Positions 1 through 10,794 of a DNA stretch of 64,000 nt are shown in pieces; position 1 is the first letter of the stretch; each line of letters begins with the position of its first letter. Both the position numbers and the translations under genes were made by a program. The notes under the pieces are model-generated. The model did not search any database. It was not told the DNA's origin and was given only the letters and a program-made list of their open reading frames with translations. Source of the DNA: Undaria pinnatifida (lineage: Eukaryota > Sar > Phaeophyceae > Laminariales > Alariaceae); the NCBI GenBank assembly GCA_012845835.1, contig JABAKD010000007.1, forward strand, positions 9,034,723 through 9,098,722, read 5' to 3'.

Positions 1-1
1 G

Positions 2-794
2 AAAGTCTACACGGAGGACATCATCAAGCGCGTTGGCATGAAAGGCTGTTTTCCCACCTTCACACCAGGAGGAGCGGGACGGGAACTTTCGCTCAACCAA
101 CCGGAAGAGAATCTTCTGGACGAGGAAAGGCAAACGGCGGTACCAGTCAATCGTAGGTGCCACCATGTACCTCGCACACGTTTCCCTGTATGACATCCCC
201 CACGCCGTGAATCAGCTGGCACGGGGAATGTTCAAGACTTCCGAGGCTCATATGGGGGCCACCAAGCATCTGCTTCCCTACTTGGCCTGGTCTACCGATT
301 TCTTCATCACCTACCAGCAATGGAGGTTAAATCTCGCCGTCTACTTCGATGATAACTGTGGAAATGACCCAGGCAACGCCAAATCAATGTCCTCGTACAT
401 TGATATGCTCGTAAACGACCCAATCGGTTTTAAAATGGGAATTCGAGGCCTCACCGCTCAATCAACAATGGAAGCGGAGCTCGTCGGATCAGCTCTAACA
501 ATGACGGAGGCCGTTATCTGAAAGAGCATGCTGCAGGACCTAGGATTCAAGGATGAGTTCGACAGTGTTCCTCCCCTTCATCGACAACACATCGGCGCCG
601 GAAATCGCACCTACTCCCCCCGGGCAAAGCACACCGCACTGAGATATTTCTTCATCCAAGAGCTGATTGAGGACGACACGATCACCATCCACTGTGTCAA
701 GACGCAAAACCAACTTGCTGATATTGGGACCAAACATCTCAATAGGCAACCACACCGGGACCTAATCACCAAAATCAGGGACTTTGGAGCATGA
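2..794 (+). pseudogene. Ty1/copia pol, 3' part (end of RT and RNase H), broken
   Basis: This is the C-terminal part of a copia polyprotein that enters from the left edge. Bases 2-115 read like the segment just after the RT core (TEDIIKRVGM). The reading then shifts frame before RRYQSIVGATMYLA at about 132-173, the usual copia block leading into RNase H. RNase H landmarks follow: STMEAE near 460-480, then SPRAKH, RYFFIQEL and QLADIGTKHL up to the stop at 794. A TGA at 519-521 sits where copia proteins normally have Trp. Near 575-600 the reading IDNTSA lies one frame off, so two nearby indels cancel out. The element cannot make a full polyprotein. The family assignment is secure; the age is not known. 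Confidence 0.85.
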
Positions 795-1331
795 ACAGCA
801 AGGCAGACGTTGTCCTTGATATTCGTCTTTTTAGGCACAAATTTTTGCTGTGTGGGGCGATCAACTCTCCAAGAGCACTGGCATTCAAGAATGGGGTAGG
901 GAGGTTACGAAGTTACCGTGTGATAGTCCGTAGGATAATTCGGTGTGGATCAGCGGATAACTAGTGCACTCGGGTTAATCACCAAAGTTCAAGGTCTATT
1001 GACTGTTTGAGTCTCGTTAGCAACAACAGTAGATTTGCTGAGTCGCAACCTGTTCAGTGTCCTCAGTCTTGGACTCGAGACACATTTTGGAACCAGATGC
1101 ACTAACGGTTCCGTGATTAGATTCACCGCTGCTATGGCTGTCATTGTATAAGCTTAGTTTTTGATTCCGTTGGAATACACGGGATACGGAAATTCGACTT
1201 TTACGAATTGCGTGCGCAAGTCTGCATTAAATCTCAATGGAAAATGACATGCGTCGTATTTCTGATTGGTGTGCAACTTGGTTTCAAGTGGAACATATTA
1301 CCAATTGAAAAATTGATATGCCACTTCCATT
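795..1331 (+). other. 3' untranslated part of the copia element
   Basis: This non-coding stretch lies between the copia stop codon and the polypurine tract. I see no ORF of interest, no inverted repeat and no RNA gene in it. Confidence 0.4.
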
Positions 1332-1340
1332 GTGGGGGAG
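1332..1340 (+). promoter_or_regulatory. Polypurine tract of the copia element
   Basis: GTGGGGGAG lies directly before TGTTG, the classic junction of plus-strand primer and 3' LTR in Ty1/copia elements. It sits downstream of the copia RNase H on the same strand. Confidence 0.55.
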
Positions 1341-1890
1341 TGTTGATGACAGGTGTTTTAGACTACACCACCTATCGAGGCAATGTTCTGCAGCATTGAC
1401 TGGTTCACTGCTGTACTCGTATTCGTAGCAGAACTAGTACGTATCATATGAGCGATACAGCTGAACCGCAACTTTCTTGGAAGAAAAGAAGAGCGGTGGG
1501 ATAACCACCTGTTCGACTATTGCTGTACAGTTCGAGGAGATCGTATCGTACCAGGTAGTTGAGTTCTCGAAGTCAGAGGCTTATGGAAGGAGTAGTGCTT
1601 TGGACGCTGGGAAGGATGATGCGGGTGGCCCCACCCTATCCACTCTTCTCTCATCCTTCTATTGTTCCTCGTCAGTTTCAGCGTCCCCTGAACTCTGGAC
1701 ACAGCAATCCATTGTTGTCAAGTGTTTCTTTTGTTGGCCAAAAGCGCCCTTTTAGACATCAACATATTTCTGCCTCGTGCATCTTGCACGCTCCTTCGGT
1801 TAGCTTACTTGCTGCCAGCGCCAGCCTCTGCGACCATACCAGTTCGTATCGCCACATACACGCCAATAAAGCCGTGGTCTCAAGTGGCTT
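1341..1890 (+). repeat. Probable 3' LTR of the copia element
   Basis: The region begins TGTTG right after the polypurine tract. It carries an AATAAA at about 1865, which could serve as the polyadenylation signal. The 5' LTR lies outside the window, so the right end cannot be fixed by comparison. The end given is a guess placed just after the AATAAA. Confidence 0.4.
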
Positions 1891-2450
1891 CCCCCAGGTA
1901 CGTGTCGTCATTTTTGTCGCGTAGAGGGTTGAGCATTCTCACTTGTCAGCTTTTGTGCTCCTTTTTATCATCGAGTTTTGCAAACTCACCCTCTCGCGCT
2001 TTCCGCTCGTCAATTTCTGCGTCAGAAAAAATCCCTATGAGCGCGGGTACGCACTCCGGGAGGTTAGTAGTGGCGAGAGGGCCTACAGTTCCTTCGAGAA
2101 CGCCGACAAAGTTGAATGACTGTAAGCTCGCCAAAAATAGTTGTTTTAGTCACCATGGAGAATTGTCCAAGGAATACAAGAGTTTGGGGACAATGACACT
2201 GTGCGTGTGTTGTCTTCACATTAAACCGTTCTACCCAACAATATCAGTACAGTGATCGACAAGTTTAAGGACCGGGGTTCCAATAGGATCACGGTAACGA
2301 TGAACAACTGTTGCCCACGGGAAACACCGTCCAATTTTTTTCAATACATGCCTTCGTCTTAATACTTCACACGGGCCAGGTTTGAGATCCGGGTTTAGGG
2401 TCGGCTAAGGTAATAGAAGCAACGGGGAAGAACAGCGACCCAGGGCTCAC

Positions 2451-2897
2451 CGGTGGTCGATCACGGTCTTCTCGACTGCCCCACACTTGGTCCTTATATG
2501 CCTTCACGAGCTCCGATCGTTTGCTGTACGTCGTCAAGACCGTCAAAATTCGCGGAACACCACTCCCCTCCTCCTTCTCTTTTTTCCCCCGCCCCTCCCC
2601 AACGCCTGCGCCTTCGATGGTAATATGACTATCTCCGACATCGCCTGTCGCCGGAACACTACAACGATGGTGGTCACCCCTCAGGCTGATTGTCCGCGGC
2701 GTCCCCCCTCGACCGACCGTGTACTGTCGCAGCAGCAGGACGCAGAGCAAGGCTAGACACGTCGCTGTTGCGGAGACTTTCTTAGCGCCGAGCGAGACTT
2801 CAAGCTTGGGCCGTCGCCGAGGAGGGGTGTGGGAAAAGCGCTTCGGGTCCGGACTGAGGCGTTCCGTTGCACCGGAACCTCGACCGCTCAACGTCAT
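2451..2897 (-). CDS. Possible first exon of a type II membrane protein (unidentified)
   Basis: A 149-codon open stretch runs from the ATG at 2897-2895 to a good splice donor (CCACCG|GTGAGC) at 2451/2450, ending in phase 0. It encodes a basic N-terminus, then a hydrophobic stretch (TCLALLCVLLL) like a signal anchor, a low-complexity stem, and a better-ordered segment containing ILTVLTTYSKR and LVKAYKD. That order resembles Golgi type II glycosyltransferases, but I cannot name a family. I could not place a following exon with confidence. Another ATG lies 31 codons upstream in frame. It may also be a chance ORF. Confidence 0.3.
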
Positions 2898-3531
2898 GAT
2901 AACTCCTTCTCCTCCTCCTTCTCCTCCTCCCCCTCCTACAATCCGTTGTCTCGCAAGAATGATTGCCCTGAAATAGGAATGGCCTCGCAAAAGTAGCTCT
3001 CCGACAATATTGGCGTGCGCGTGACCTTTTTACACGAACCCAGGCTCCAACAATTCTGCACCGGAAGAAAAAGGGAATGCAAGAAATGTCAGTGACGTAG
3101 CATTTTTGCTTGAAAGCCGCGGGCTCCAATATTTAACTCTGCAGTGCCAGCACAACAGAAGCAAATCAGGAGATATCAATTTGTAACATCATTCTGCAGT
3201 GCGGAATAAATTAGAAGAACAAGGTACAGTATCCCGCAACTGCTGTAGTGATGATCCCGCAGTGCTTGTTGCCCCTCAACATCATCAGTCTCGTTAGCGC
3301 TTGCTCTTGGTGGGCTCTAACAGTTATGCGGTGTGGTACAAGCAAACGTACGCAGGTTTGGATAAGCCAGTGGCATCATTCTGCAGTCGAAGGACTAAAG
3401 AAAACAATAGTCATCAGCGTTTCCATACCAAGCATGATAAACCACAAGACGTCTCACGATGCGAGTCTTGCACTCTTTGCAACACTTTTTTTTTTTTTTT
3501 ACCTTCTGATTGGTTGAGCTCCCTCAAGTGC
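2898..3531. other. Stretch without recognisable genes
   Basis: I find no supported gene or RNA here. A T-run lies at about 3486-3500. Confidence 0.4.
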
Positions 3532-3905
3532 GCGAGGAGCTATCGGTTAGCTCGATAACTTTACGAGTACATAATGGTTGTTTTTTAGGACTAACGCACA
3601 TGGAAATGTTGGTCGGGTTGCGCGAACGAATACCTCCGAAGTGGTGTTTCGGGTGTGATATTTTAGAGTCATCGCACGGTAAAGGTTGCAGTTGTATGAT
3701 TGCGCCAAAACGTCCCTGTCCAAATGGGCTCCTCATGCGAGGAACTAGCGGTTATTCATTGGGCAAGTAATTCCACTGAGTACAATGGCTGTTTCAGGAC
3801 TAGACTAAGGCATGTACGTCCAGGTAAACGCTTGTCGGGTTGTGCAGACGAACGCCTTCCAAGTCATCTTTTGGGTGAGGTATTGAGTTCCTCATGTGAG
3901 GACCT
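3532..3905. repeat. Degenerate tandem repeat, about 2 units
   Basis: GCGAGGAGCTATCGG at 3532 returns as GCGAGGAACTAGCGG at 3737, and a third start (GTGAGG) appears near 3896. Within each unit the order AGGACTA, GTCGGGTTG, GAACG, TTTGGGTG is kept. The units are about 205 and 160 bp. Each begins with a small palindrome of the type CTCCTCA..TGCGAGGAG. Confidence 0.55.
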
Positions 3906-4083
3906 CAAGGACTCATTCATGCTGCATGCACCCCTAGCGTGGGATGTCCTAAGGCTATCACGCTAGGAGCTCAAAAACTCTCTACTGAGCCTCTACCGTG
4001 GGACGGCTCTGACAGGTATCTGGTACAGTGGGGTACACGATTTAATTCGTAGCGTTAACGATGGCAAGAGTAAACGGACGCAA

Positions 4084-4258
4084 GAGCGGTCGAATCGCCT
4101 TGCCGCGCGTTGTGACGTCTCAAGTAACAACAGAAAATGGACCGGGTAGAGCTGTCGAATCGGCTTCATCACGCGTTTGTGACGTCTCATAACAGGAGAA
4201 GACAAACTAGAGAGCGGTCCGAATAGACGTGTCTCGCGTTGTGGCGTCTAACTCGAGA
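4084..4258. repeat. Tandem repeat, three units of about 64 bp
   Basis: GAGCGGTCGAATCG (4084), GAGCTGTCGAATCGG (4149) and GAGCGGTCCGAAT (4212) start successive units. Each contains CGCGTTGTGACGTCT or a close variant. The periods are 65 and 63 bp. Confidence 0.65.
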
Positions 4259-4811
4259 TGTATAACATTTGTGACGCCTACACCGAAACCTGTATGACAC
4301 CTTATCTGTTGTAAGAGCGGTAGGGGAATAAGAGCCGCAGCACTCGCCGGTTTCGCAGAGATTTTAACGCGGATGCAGCCCACTGTACCTGCTAGCATGG
4401 AGTCTCGCGTGGCCGCGACCCCAACTCCTGATACCAAAGAAAGCAAGTAAGTTCGTTCGTAAATTGTACCGAACCATCCACTTCGTTGGACCTGCAACGC
4501 TGCCTCTGCTTCACTCCGTCCTCCGTCCTCCATTCACAGATCATCGTCTACAACAAACCTCGACACCCATACAATTACAATTGCACGGCGTTGACCTGAG
4601 TGGCCTGGCCAAACTTGTTCCGAGTGTACTAAGAAACCTCGCGGCCGGGGCATCACGCGGCTTGCCAAAACATGAGCATCGACCATTAAACTGATCGAGC
4701 TCGCACAGCTGGTGGCGTATTTGATCTTATTTTTCTCAGCACAGATACACACGTGTCGAAGGCCAGGGTAACACTTTTAGAGCCCCCAAATCCCCCTATG
4801 CCAGCCATAAA

Positions 4812-5067
4812 CACGCCTGCTACGATAGAAGTAGATTTTTTCGTCTGAAATCGTTTCTGAATGACATGGCTCCTTAACCCAAAATCTTCGGAAACAACAG
4901 AACAATAGGCCATTTTGTTATTTGCATGGCTCTCGTTGTGCACCTAGGCCATGGGATTTTCCACCTCGGTTCTAGCAGCTTTATTTCTGTCGGGACCCAG
5001 ATCAGTTTTTGGTGGAAAGGTCTTAAGCTCCCGGAAAAAAAGGTGGCGCACCTCCATCGTACTTCCA
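4812..5067 (-). mobile_element. MITE B, reverse-oriented copy
   Basis: The left end CTGCTACGATAGAAGT and the right end CACCTCCATCGTAC match the family B inverted termini. The family core appears in reverse complement (CTCCTTAACCCAAAATC, about 4870). It is a non-autonomous DNA transposon with no coding capacity. Confidence 0.6.
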
Positions 5068-5395
5068 AGCCCTTCCTCCTATACTAATTCCGAGTACTTA
5101 ATCCCAAAAAAGTGTTTCCGGTTGCAAAGACGAAAATTGTTCAAGCAAATATAAATCGCTTCTCAAAGACCGAAAGGGCGAACTGGAGATTGATCTGAAA
5201 ATCTCGGAATTCATCTTGACCCCAGACCCGGACCCGTTGAACCCCGATCCCGGGTCCGAAGACTCCATTCCTCTCCCGCGCTCTCTCCGCGGATCTAGCG
5301 CCCCGGTCTTCCCCCGGGGCCTGTTCCCGCGGAACCAGCTTCGACGTAACGCGCCGCCGCCGCGAGCGCAGCGACCCTGAACTGGGTTCTTCTGG
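5068..5395. other. GC-rich spacer without a recognised gene
   Basis: 5215-5390 is distinctly GC-rich, with CCCGGG and CCGCGG runs, compared with the AT-rich DNA on both sides. I found no sustained ORF or domain. It could be a promoter-like island or a fragment of a lost gene, but nothing here decides that. Confidence 0.3.
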
Positions 5396-5689
5396 GACGC
5401 GTGCTACGGTAGAGGGTGTGCACCGATTTTTTTTCTGATACTACCCCTCAGTTTGGGAGCTTTTAAGACACTCTCTCACCAAAAACTGACTGATTTCGGA
5501 GGAAATATAATTGCCTATCAAACTATGGCACGTAGCGGATGAAAAAAATCCCATGGCCTACGTATACGGCGAGAGCCATGAAAAAACGAAAATGGCGCAT
5601 TTATTCCGACGATTTTTGGGGTTAAGGAGCCCAGTTCACACAGAAAGGCGTTTCGGACGAAAAGTGCTACCTCTGTCGTAGCACGCGTC
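5396..5689 (+). mobile_element. MITE B, complete copy
   Basis: The copy starts GACGCGTGCTACGGTAGAGG and ends CCTCTGTCGTAGCACGCGTC, a near-perfect inverted repeat of about 20 bp. The body has the family order: T-run, CTCAGTTTGGGAGCTTTTAAG, CAAAAACTGA, AAATCCCATGGCC, CGACGATTTT..GGGTTAAGGAGCCC, AAAGTGCTACC. The length is 294 bp and there is no ORF. Confidence 0.85.
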
Positions 5690-6539
5690 TTGGCGCAGAC
5701 CTTGCGGCGACTCTCGCTGCTGGAGGAGATATTTTCTCGTCGCTGTGTCGTTGGTGGTTTCAAATGCCGCCCGGTTCCGAGCTTAAGGCTGTGCTTTTCG
5801 GTCCAAAGAACAAAGCATGCATGTGCAGTGTTTCGTATGCGGCCCGGTTTCCGACAGCATAAGGCCTACGTTTTTCGATCCAAACAATAAAAACACATTT
5901 ATTTATTTGTGCAGTCAGTCCAGATGTGCGCGAAAATGTGACCAGAACAGGAAAATAGAAATTGAGCTGCTTTTATATTTTCTCTTTTTAGGGCGTGTTC
6001 CAGAGCGAAAACATACCTTGTAGTATATAGTCTAGACTATAACAACTTGAAAACATGAATGAAAACTTCAGGGTGGGAAGAAGAGCAAAAAAGGCGATTG
6101 CCGCGTAGCCCGTTAAAGATAGCGCATTTAGAACCGAGTACTTTGTGGCACACGAGTAAGGTAAGAGGTATAGACTACTACTACTGCAGTGTTATGTTTG
6201 TTCGTAGTTTAACGCACTGCAATGCACTGCGGGATTTCAAACCGCAGGATTCTGCAAATAGAAAAAACGGCATTGCGGTTCGGTTCTACAAAAAAAGTGA
6301 AAAAAGCCTTGAGAAATTGGAAAACGATTAGGCCAAAAAGTGCTAGGTGCCTCTACCATACATAGCGCGCGTGCGTCTGATGCTGTAGTCATCGTTCAAC
6401 TTCGACAATGTGCTCCCGCGGAAGTCTCAAAAGCGGTAAATAAATACAGGTCAAGGTTTTTCACCCTCAACATCTTGGCTGCTGGCGCGTACCACTGTAA
6501 ATTTAGTGCGCAGGTAGGTAGTAGGTATGACATATATCT
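5690..6539. other. Gene-poor stretch with a MITE B 3' remnant
   Basis: 6310-6390 carries a decayed family B 3' end (CCAAAAAGTGCTAGGTGCC, then CTCTACCATACATAGCGCGCG). I recognise nothing else. Confidence 0.4.
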
Positions 6540-6725
6540 ATGATTGATTATCATCAGCCTGTTGACCCTGGTACAAGCTAGGGTTCTAGGGCGACTTGCC
6601 GACAAATGTCCTTAACGAGGACGCACAGCAGCAGTAGTAGCACGCGCGGTCGGAGGATCGCACACACCGCTTCTTGCAAACATTTGAGTTTCGATGAAAT
6701 CTTCGATCTCACAGCCGTATGTAAT
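6540..6725 (-). repeat. Interspersed repeat A, partial
   Basis: It shares with the fuller copies at 10.8 and 26.4 kb the order CTGTTGACCCTGG, GTCCTTAACGAGGAC, CGCGCGGTCGGAG, ATCGCACACA, TTTCGATGAAATCTTCGATC. It is oriented like the 26.4-kb copy and lacks the poly-G modules. Confidence 0.65.
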
Positions 6726-7868
6726 GTATTATATTTTTATATAATATACCAGGTATAGTCTAGTCCAAACGTTCGGCGTTCACGTAGAATGTTCGAACAG
6801 TTGAACCGTGCTTGAGAGCTAAAGCAGCACCCGCCCGCCTGTCCGCCAAAGTAATATATCCGCACTACGTATGTAGACTACTACGGGCATTGTGTTTCTT
6901 GTCTTTTTCAGACCAACTGGTGGCTGCCCAAAATGTTTGTTCAGCCTACATATCTAGACTACACAGTAAAATACGTGCGCGTGTGCAGAGGGGCAGTATG
7001 ATGTCACCACGCTACGCACTCCACCTCATCGGCGTACTGGTACTTGGTAAGGTATAATGGCCTGGGCTCTATTCAGAGAGAGAGGGAGACCTGTGCCTAG
7101 ATTGCCGTCGCTGACGTTGAAAAACATTACCACCTACCGCTATACCAAGAACCCGGTAGCCGAAGGTTCAAGACGCCCCCCGCCCTCGCGAACCAACCCG
7201 GCTTCCCGTCAAAAAGAGATCGCTCGCTGAAGGCCGCGTTAGTTAGTCTATTGGGTGGAAGTTTAAGCGCGGTCATCGATTGATTGTATGCACAACTACT
7301 TAGGTTTCAACGGGCAGTTAAGTGTCATACTACTGTTAAGTAATCTATTAGACTAGACTATGCTATTCACGTGTAATTCCCCCCCTCCCTGAAACAGGGC
7401 GGGCATACTGTGGTTCTAGTCTACTGAGATTGCCAATGAAGCCGCATTTTTTTTATATTAATCCTCCGGTGGACGAGGACAAACGAAGTCTAAAAAATAA
7501 GTCCATCATACTGCAACGTACTCTAAACGCAACGAGTTTTTCTTTTACGTTCAGAGTTGCCAGTGTGTCAAAGATACACCGTTCTCTGCATGCAGTCGAT
7601 TCTGAATCAACAGTCCGCATTCATACAAGCAGTTCGGGGTTACGCATAGCCACTGCACCAATGGACAGCGCTGACTGTTATCTTATTGTGTATGGGCTAC
7701 CGTATATGGTGTACCTCTCTACACATCGGTGGCCAGGCGTTTCTCTAAACTCGTGCATGCACACATATACGTGCCCGTCCGTCTGTGTCCTCACCGGGTT
7801 AGAGACCACGCCACAGACATTTCTGAGTTAGAAAGCAAACAGTCTGCGCTCACTGTGAGGGAGTGTTT
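6726..7868. other. AT-rich stretch without recognised genes
   Basis: It contains several variants of the palindrome TAGTCTAGACTA (near 6755, 6950, 7345 and 7415). The longest ORF, 133 codons at 7430-7831, shows no domain or typical coding composition and I do not support it. Confidence 0.4.
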
Positions 7869-8195
7869 ACTGTTTTAGACCCGGGTTGCAGTAGGGCGGC
7901 GGATTACTTTCGGCAGTGTTTTCGCAGCGCTTCGGGGTCACTCCGGCGAGTGACCCCCCCGTTCCATTGTGGTCTCACGCTTTCGTGCTGTTGTTGTAAT
8001 TTTGCGAAATGAACCCTCAACGGAGTGGTTAGCTACGCAGCACCAAGCAAATCGCCTAGGCAGGTAGGGCGGTTTTGCCAGTAGTGAGGTAGGGAGTCGC
8101 TCGTGCGAGTGTGATAGCAGGATCTAGCATGATAGCTCAAAACACGGTTTGTTACCTGGTAGTAGTGAAAAAAGGTGGTAACCCCCCTGCAACTG
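7869..8195. mobile_element. MITE D-like copy (diverged)
   Basis: It begins with GGTTGCAGTAGGGCGG, a weak match to the family D terminus, and ends near GGTGGTAACCCCCC. It holds the family hallmark palindrome GGGGTCACTCCGGCGAGTGACCCC type at about 7937-7960 and a second one, GTCGCTCGTGCGAGTG, at about 8096. The boundaries are uncertain. Confidence 0.4.
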
Positions 8196-8386
8196 CTGTA
8201 GTTTTGGCCGTTACTGCGCGTTTCTTTCTGCCTTAGTCTCGTGTGAATCGAAAGGGGTGCACATCTATCTACTGTAGACTATACCATGTATAGCATGGCT
8301 CTGAACCAACAATTGCGCTTAGAGATAGCGTTTTACCTGGTGGTGGTATAGTCTAGACTTACCTCAGGGTTTCACTAAATATTATA

Positions 8387-8525
8387 CTAATTTATCAACC
8401 TTTTTCGAGGGACTTGAGAGGGAGAAGAAGACATACCAATTAATCAACCTTTTTCTGGGGAATTGAGAGGGAGAGGACATACTAATTAATTGACCTTCTT
8501 CTAGCGACTTGAGAGGGAGAAGACA
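8387..8525. repeat. Tandem repeat, three units of about 46-50 bp
   Basis: Each unit reads TTATCAACCTTTTT..GGGACTTGAGAGGGAGA..ACATACTAAT with small changes, with units starting near 8387, 8438 and 8482. Confidence 0.65.
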
Positions 8526-8802
8526 GGTCGAAAAGAAAATGACCTAGGCAATAGGCTACGGGCGGGGGAACACCCCCCAGATGTGTAGTCAAGAGCGAGC
8601 GTGGGCCACTCGCTTGAGCGACCGTGACATTGAGGTCGTTTCGTCTGGCGGAGAGGAACAACAACGCCATGGTGTGTGGTGATATATGTCGCCCATCCAA
8701 AACAGAACAGCATAACTCAAAAGGCCGCAAAAGGATAAAGGCCTCGCGCACATTGATCTCTGGGCAGTTGCAAAATCGATTACTCCGGAGTATTTACATA
8801 CA

Positions 8803-9074
8803 TACGCGCTACGTTGTTAGAGGCGTGCACGTTTTTTTTCTTGTTTTTTGAGGCTCGCTCCCTCGAGAAGCTCTATCTATGATCATGTTACTTTACCCAG
8901 AAACTGATAATCATGTTGACCAAAAACCAAAAGTAAGTGCAAAACCCGATGAACAAACCCCGCGTGGTCTAGGTATTAAAAAAAAAAAAAAAAAAAGCCT
9001 AAACAAGAGGACGACACTTCGACCACATGTGGTCGAAAAGTGCCATAATTATACCTCTACCGTATAGCACGCGC
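8803..9074 (+). mobile_element. MITE B, diverged copy
   Basis: The ends ACGCGCTACGTTGTTAGAGG and CCTCTACCGTATAGCACGCG match family B. Inside are the CCCTCGAG..AGCTCTAT block, CAGAAACTGA and an 18-bp A-run. The usual CCGACGATTTTGGG core is replaced by an unrelated GACCACATGTGGTC palindrome. Confidence 0.55.
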
Positions 9075-9219
9075 CTGGAACCCTTAAAATGGTACCTCTA
9101 CTGGTAGGGAATTCTGGATTAGCCGGGTTCCTTCGTTGCAGCGCATCGGCGCCACACACCAGCCCGGGTAGATTAGGGGGTGTGCTTCCTTTCTACCGTT
9201 CGTCTCCTTTGTTTGGGCG

Positions 9220-9507
9220 GATCCTGCGTACATACAGTAAGAAAGGCGTGTGTGCCGTTTTTTTGTATGATGACTCTCGCTTGAAGAGCTTCTTCCATCC
9301 ATCGTTGCCTCTCCCCAGAAAGTTAAAGAAAGGCTGATTTTGTGGGGAAAAATAAAAAGTCATGTTATAATGTATATACACAATTAATGAATGCGTACCC
9401 GGTGAGCAAATATCCCATATGGCCTGATGGGGCCACTCGTATACAACAAAAATTTGCTCCAAATATACGAAGAAAAAATGAAATCCCGACGGCTTTGGGT
9501 TATTAAG
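9220..9507 (+). mobile_element. MITE B, 3'-truncated at a poly-C run
   Basis: The order CATACAGTAAG, CGTGTGTGCCG, T-run, CCCAGAAA, ATCCCATATGGCC, CCCGACGGCTTTGGGTTATTAAGCCC follows family B. It breaks off exactly where a 22-bp C-run begins. Confidence 0.5.
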
Positions 9508-9529
9508 CCCCCCCCCCCCCCCCCCCCCC
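9508..9529 (+). repeat. Poly-C run (22 bp)
   Basis: An uninterrupted run of C follows the family B GAGCCC motif, as if the CCC had expanded. Confidence 0.9.
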
Positions 9530-9649
9530 GGCCGGCCGTCATGCAGGATTCCGTTTCGGCTGAATGAAGGGTGCTATTTACTATCTCTATCGTACGCAGG
9601 ACGCTTAAACGCCTTCCCCCGCTTAGCGACCTTCAGAGGAAAGAATCGT

Positions 9650-9966
9650 CGACGACGCACCCTACGGAAAAGGCGCACTATTGTTGTTGTTGTTGTTGTT
9701 GTTTTCTTGAGGACATCTCACTTCAAACCTCTCCCAGAAAAAAATGCTTGGGACAAAACAAAACAAGAAAAAAAAAAAAACTTCTGAAACTTCTGAGACC
9801 TCGGATGATGAAAAACCCCCTGGCTAAGATTTACGCGTACACTGTCAGTACGAAAATCATGGGGTGGGAAAAAAAAGGACGAAATTCCGACGGTTCTGGG
9901 TTAAGACGTCTCTGCTCCGTCATTCAGAAACCGCTTCAGACCAAGAGTGCTATAGATATACCTATG
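9650..9966 (+). mobile_element. MITE B, diverged copy
   Basis: The order ACGCACCCTACGG, (TTG)n, CTCCCAGAAA, CATGGGGTGGG, TTCCGACGGTTCTGGGTTAAG, CCGTCATTCAGAAACCG, GTGCTATAGATATACC follows family B. The terminal repeats are worn. Confidence 0.45.
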
Positions 9967-10624
9967 ATGAGTCTTACTACGGTAGCCCCCCCCAACTTTT
10001 CATTAACGAAATCGCCAAAGGTTTCAAAAACCAGCTCCCGGTCGTATCTCTCCTGTGAAAATAAATACGGTGTACCAGTCAGTGTGCGTTCGAAAAAGTA
10101 CATGGAAAAAATATGTAATAGATTTTTTTTAAAAAATACGGTGTCTCTCGACACCCCGACGTCATCGATCGGTCGGTAGGTCTTAGCACACAAGAAAATA
10201 TGTGGACCCTTTGCTTTCAATCGTGTCCTTCCTTTTGTCGAGCAGAGCCATGAAACGTTCGTTAAAGAAAGTCGCTGGTTTTGGGGGGGGGGGGCTATCG
10301 AAAAAACAGTTCTATGTCGTAGCATGCATCGATTATTGCTTTTTTGAGCCTCTCCTCTCCCTTGAGGAGCTCTATGTTGTTGTTCTTGTTCTCATTTTAA
10401 CTCGCATAATCAAGTCCGTGGTCACAGGACAGGCTCCAGTCACTCTGGGGAGCTGAGGAATACCCCGGAGGAAAACACAAACAAACCAAAGAAAGGCGGT
10501 GCACGTGCATATATCACAGCTGACGCAATTCATGCATCCGGCAGAAACATATGATGATATAAAAAGTGAAATCAGGAGCTCTATATTATATTATATACCT
10601 GACTGAGTCGTGCTAAGTAAGGTA

Positions 10625-10655
10625 CCCCCCCCCCCCCCCCCTCCCCCCCCCCCCC
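10625..10655 (+). repeat. Poly-C run with one T
   Basis: About 30 C with a single T at about 10642. Confidence 0.9.
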
Positions 10656-10794
10656 GACTTTTCTTTAACAAAATCGCCGGTTTTGAAACCAACTCCCCGG
10701 CCGCATCTCCTCAAATACGGTGCCCCTTGCCACCCCCGCCGCCATCGTTCGACGATGCTGTAGTAGTAGTCCTTTCTTTTGCAAACAAGAAAGC

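Noticed and set aside
1946-2134. 62-codon minus ORF as exon 2 of the 2.45-kb gene
   Set aside because: The composition looks plausible, but no acceptor in the right phase precedes it and there is no family match.
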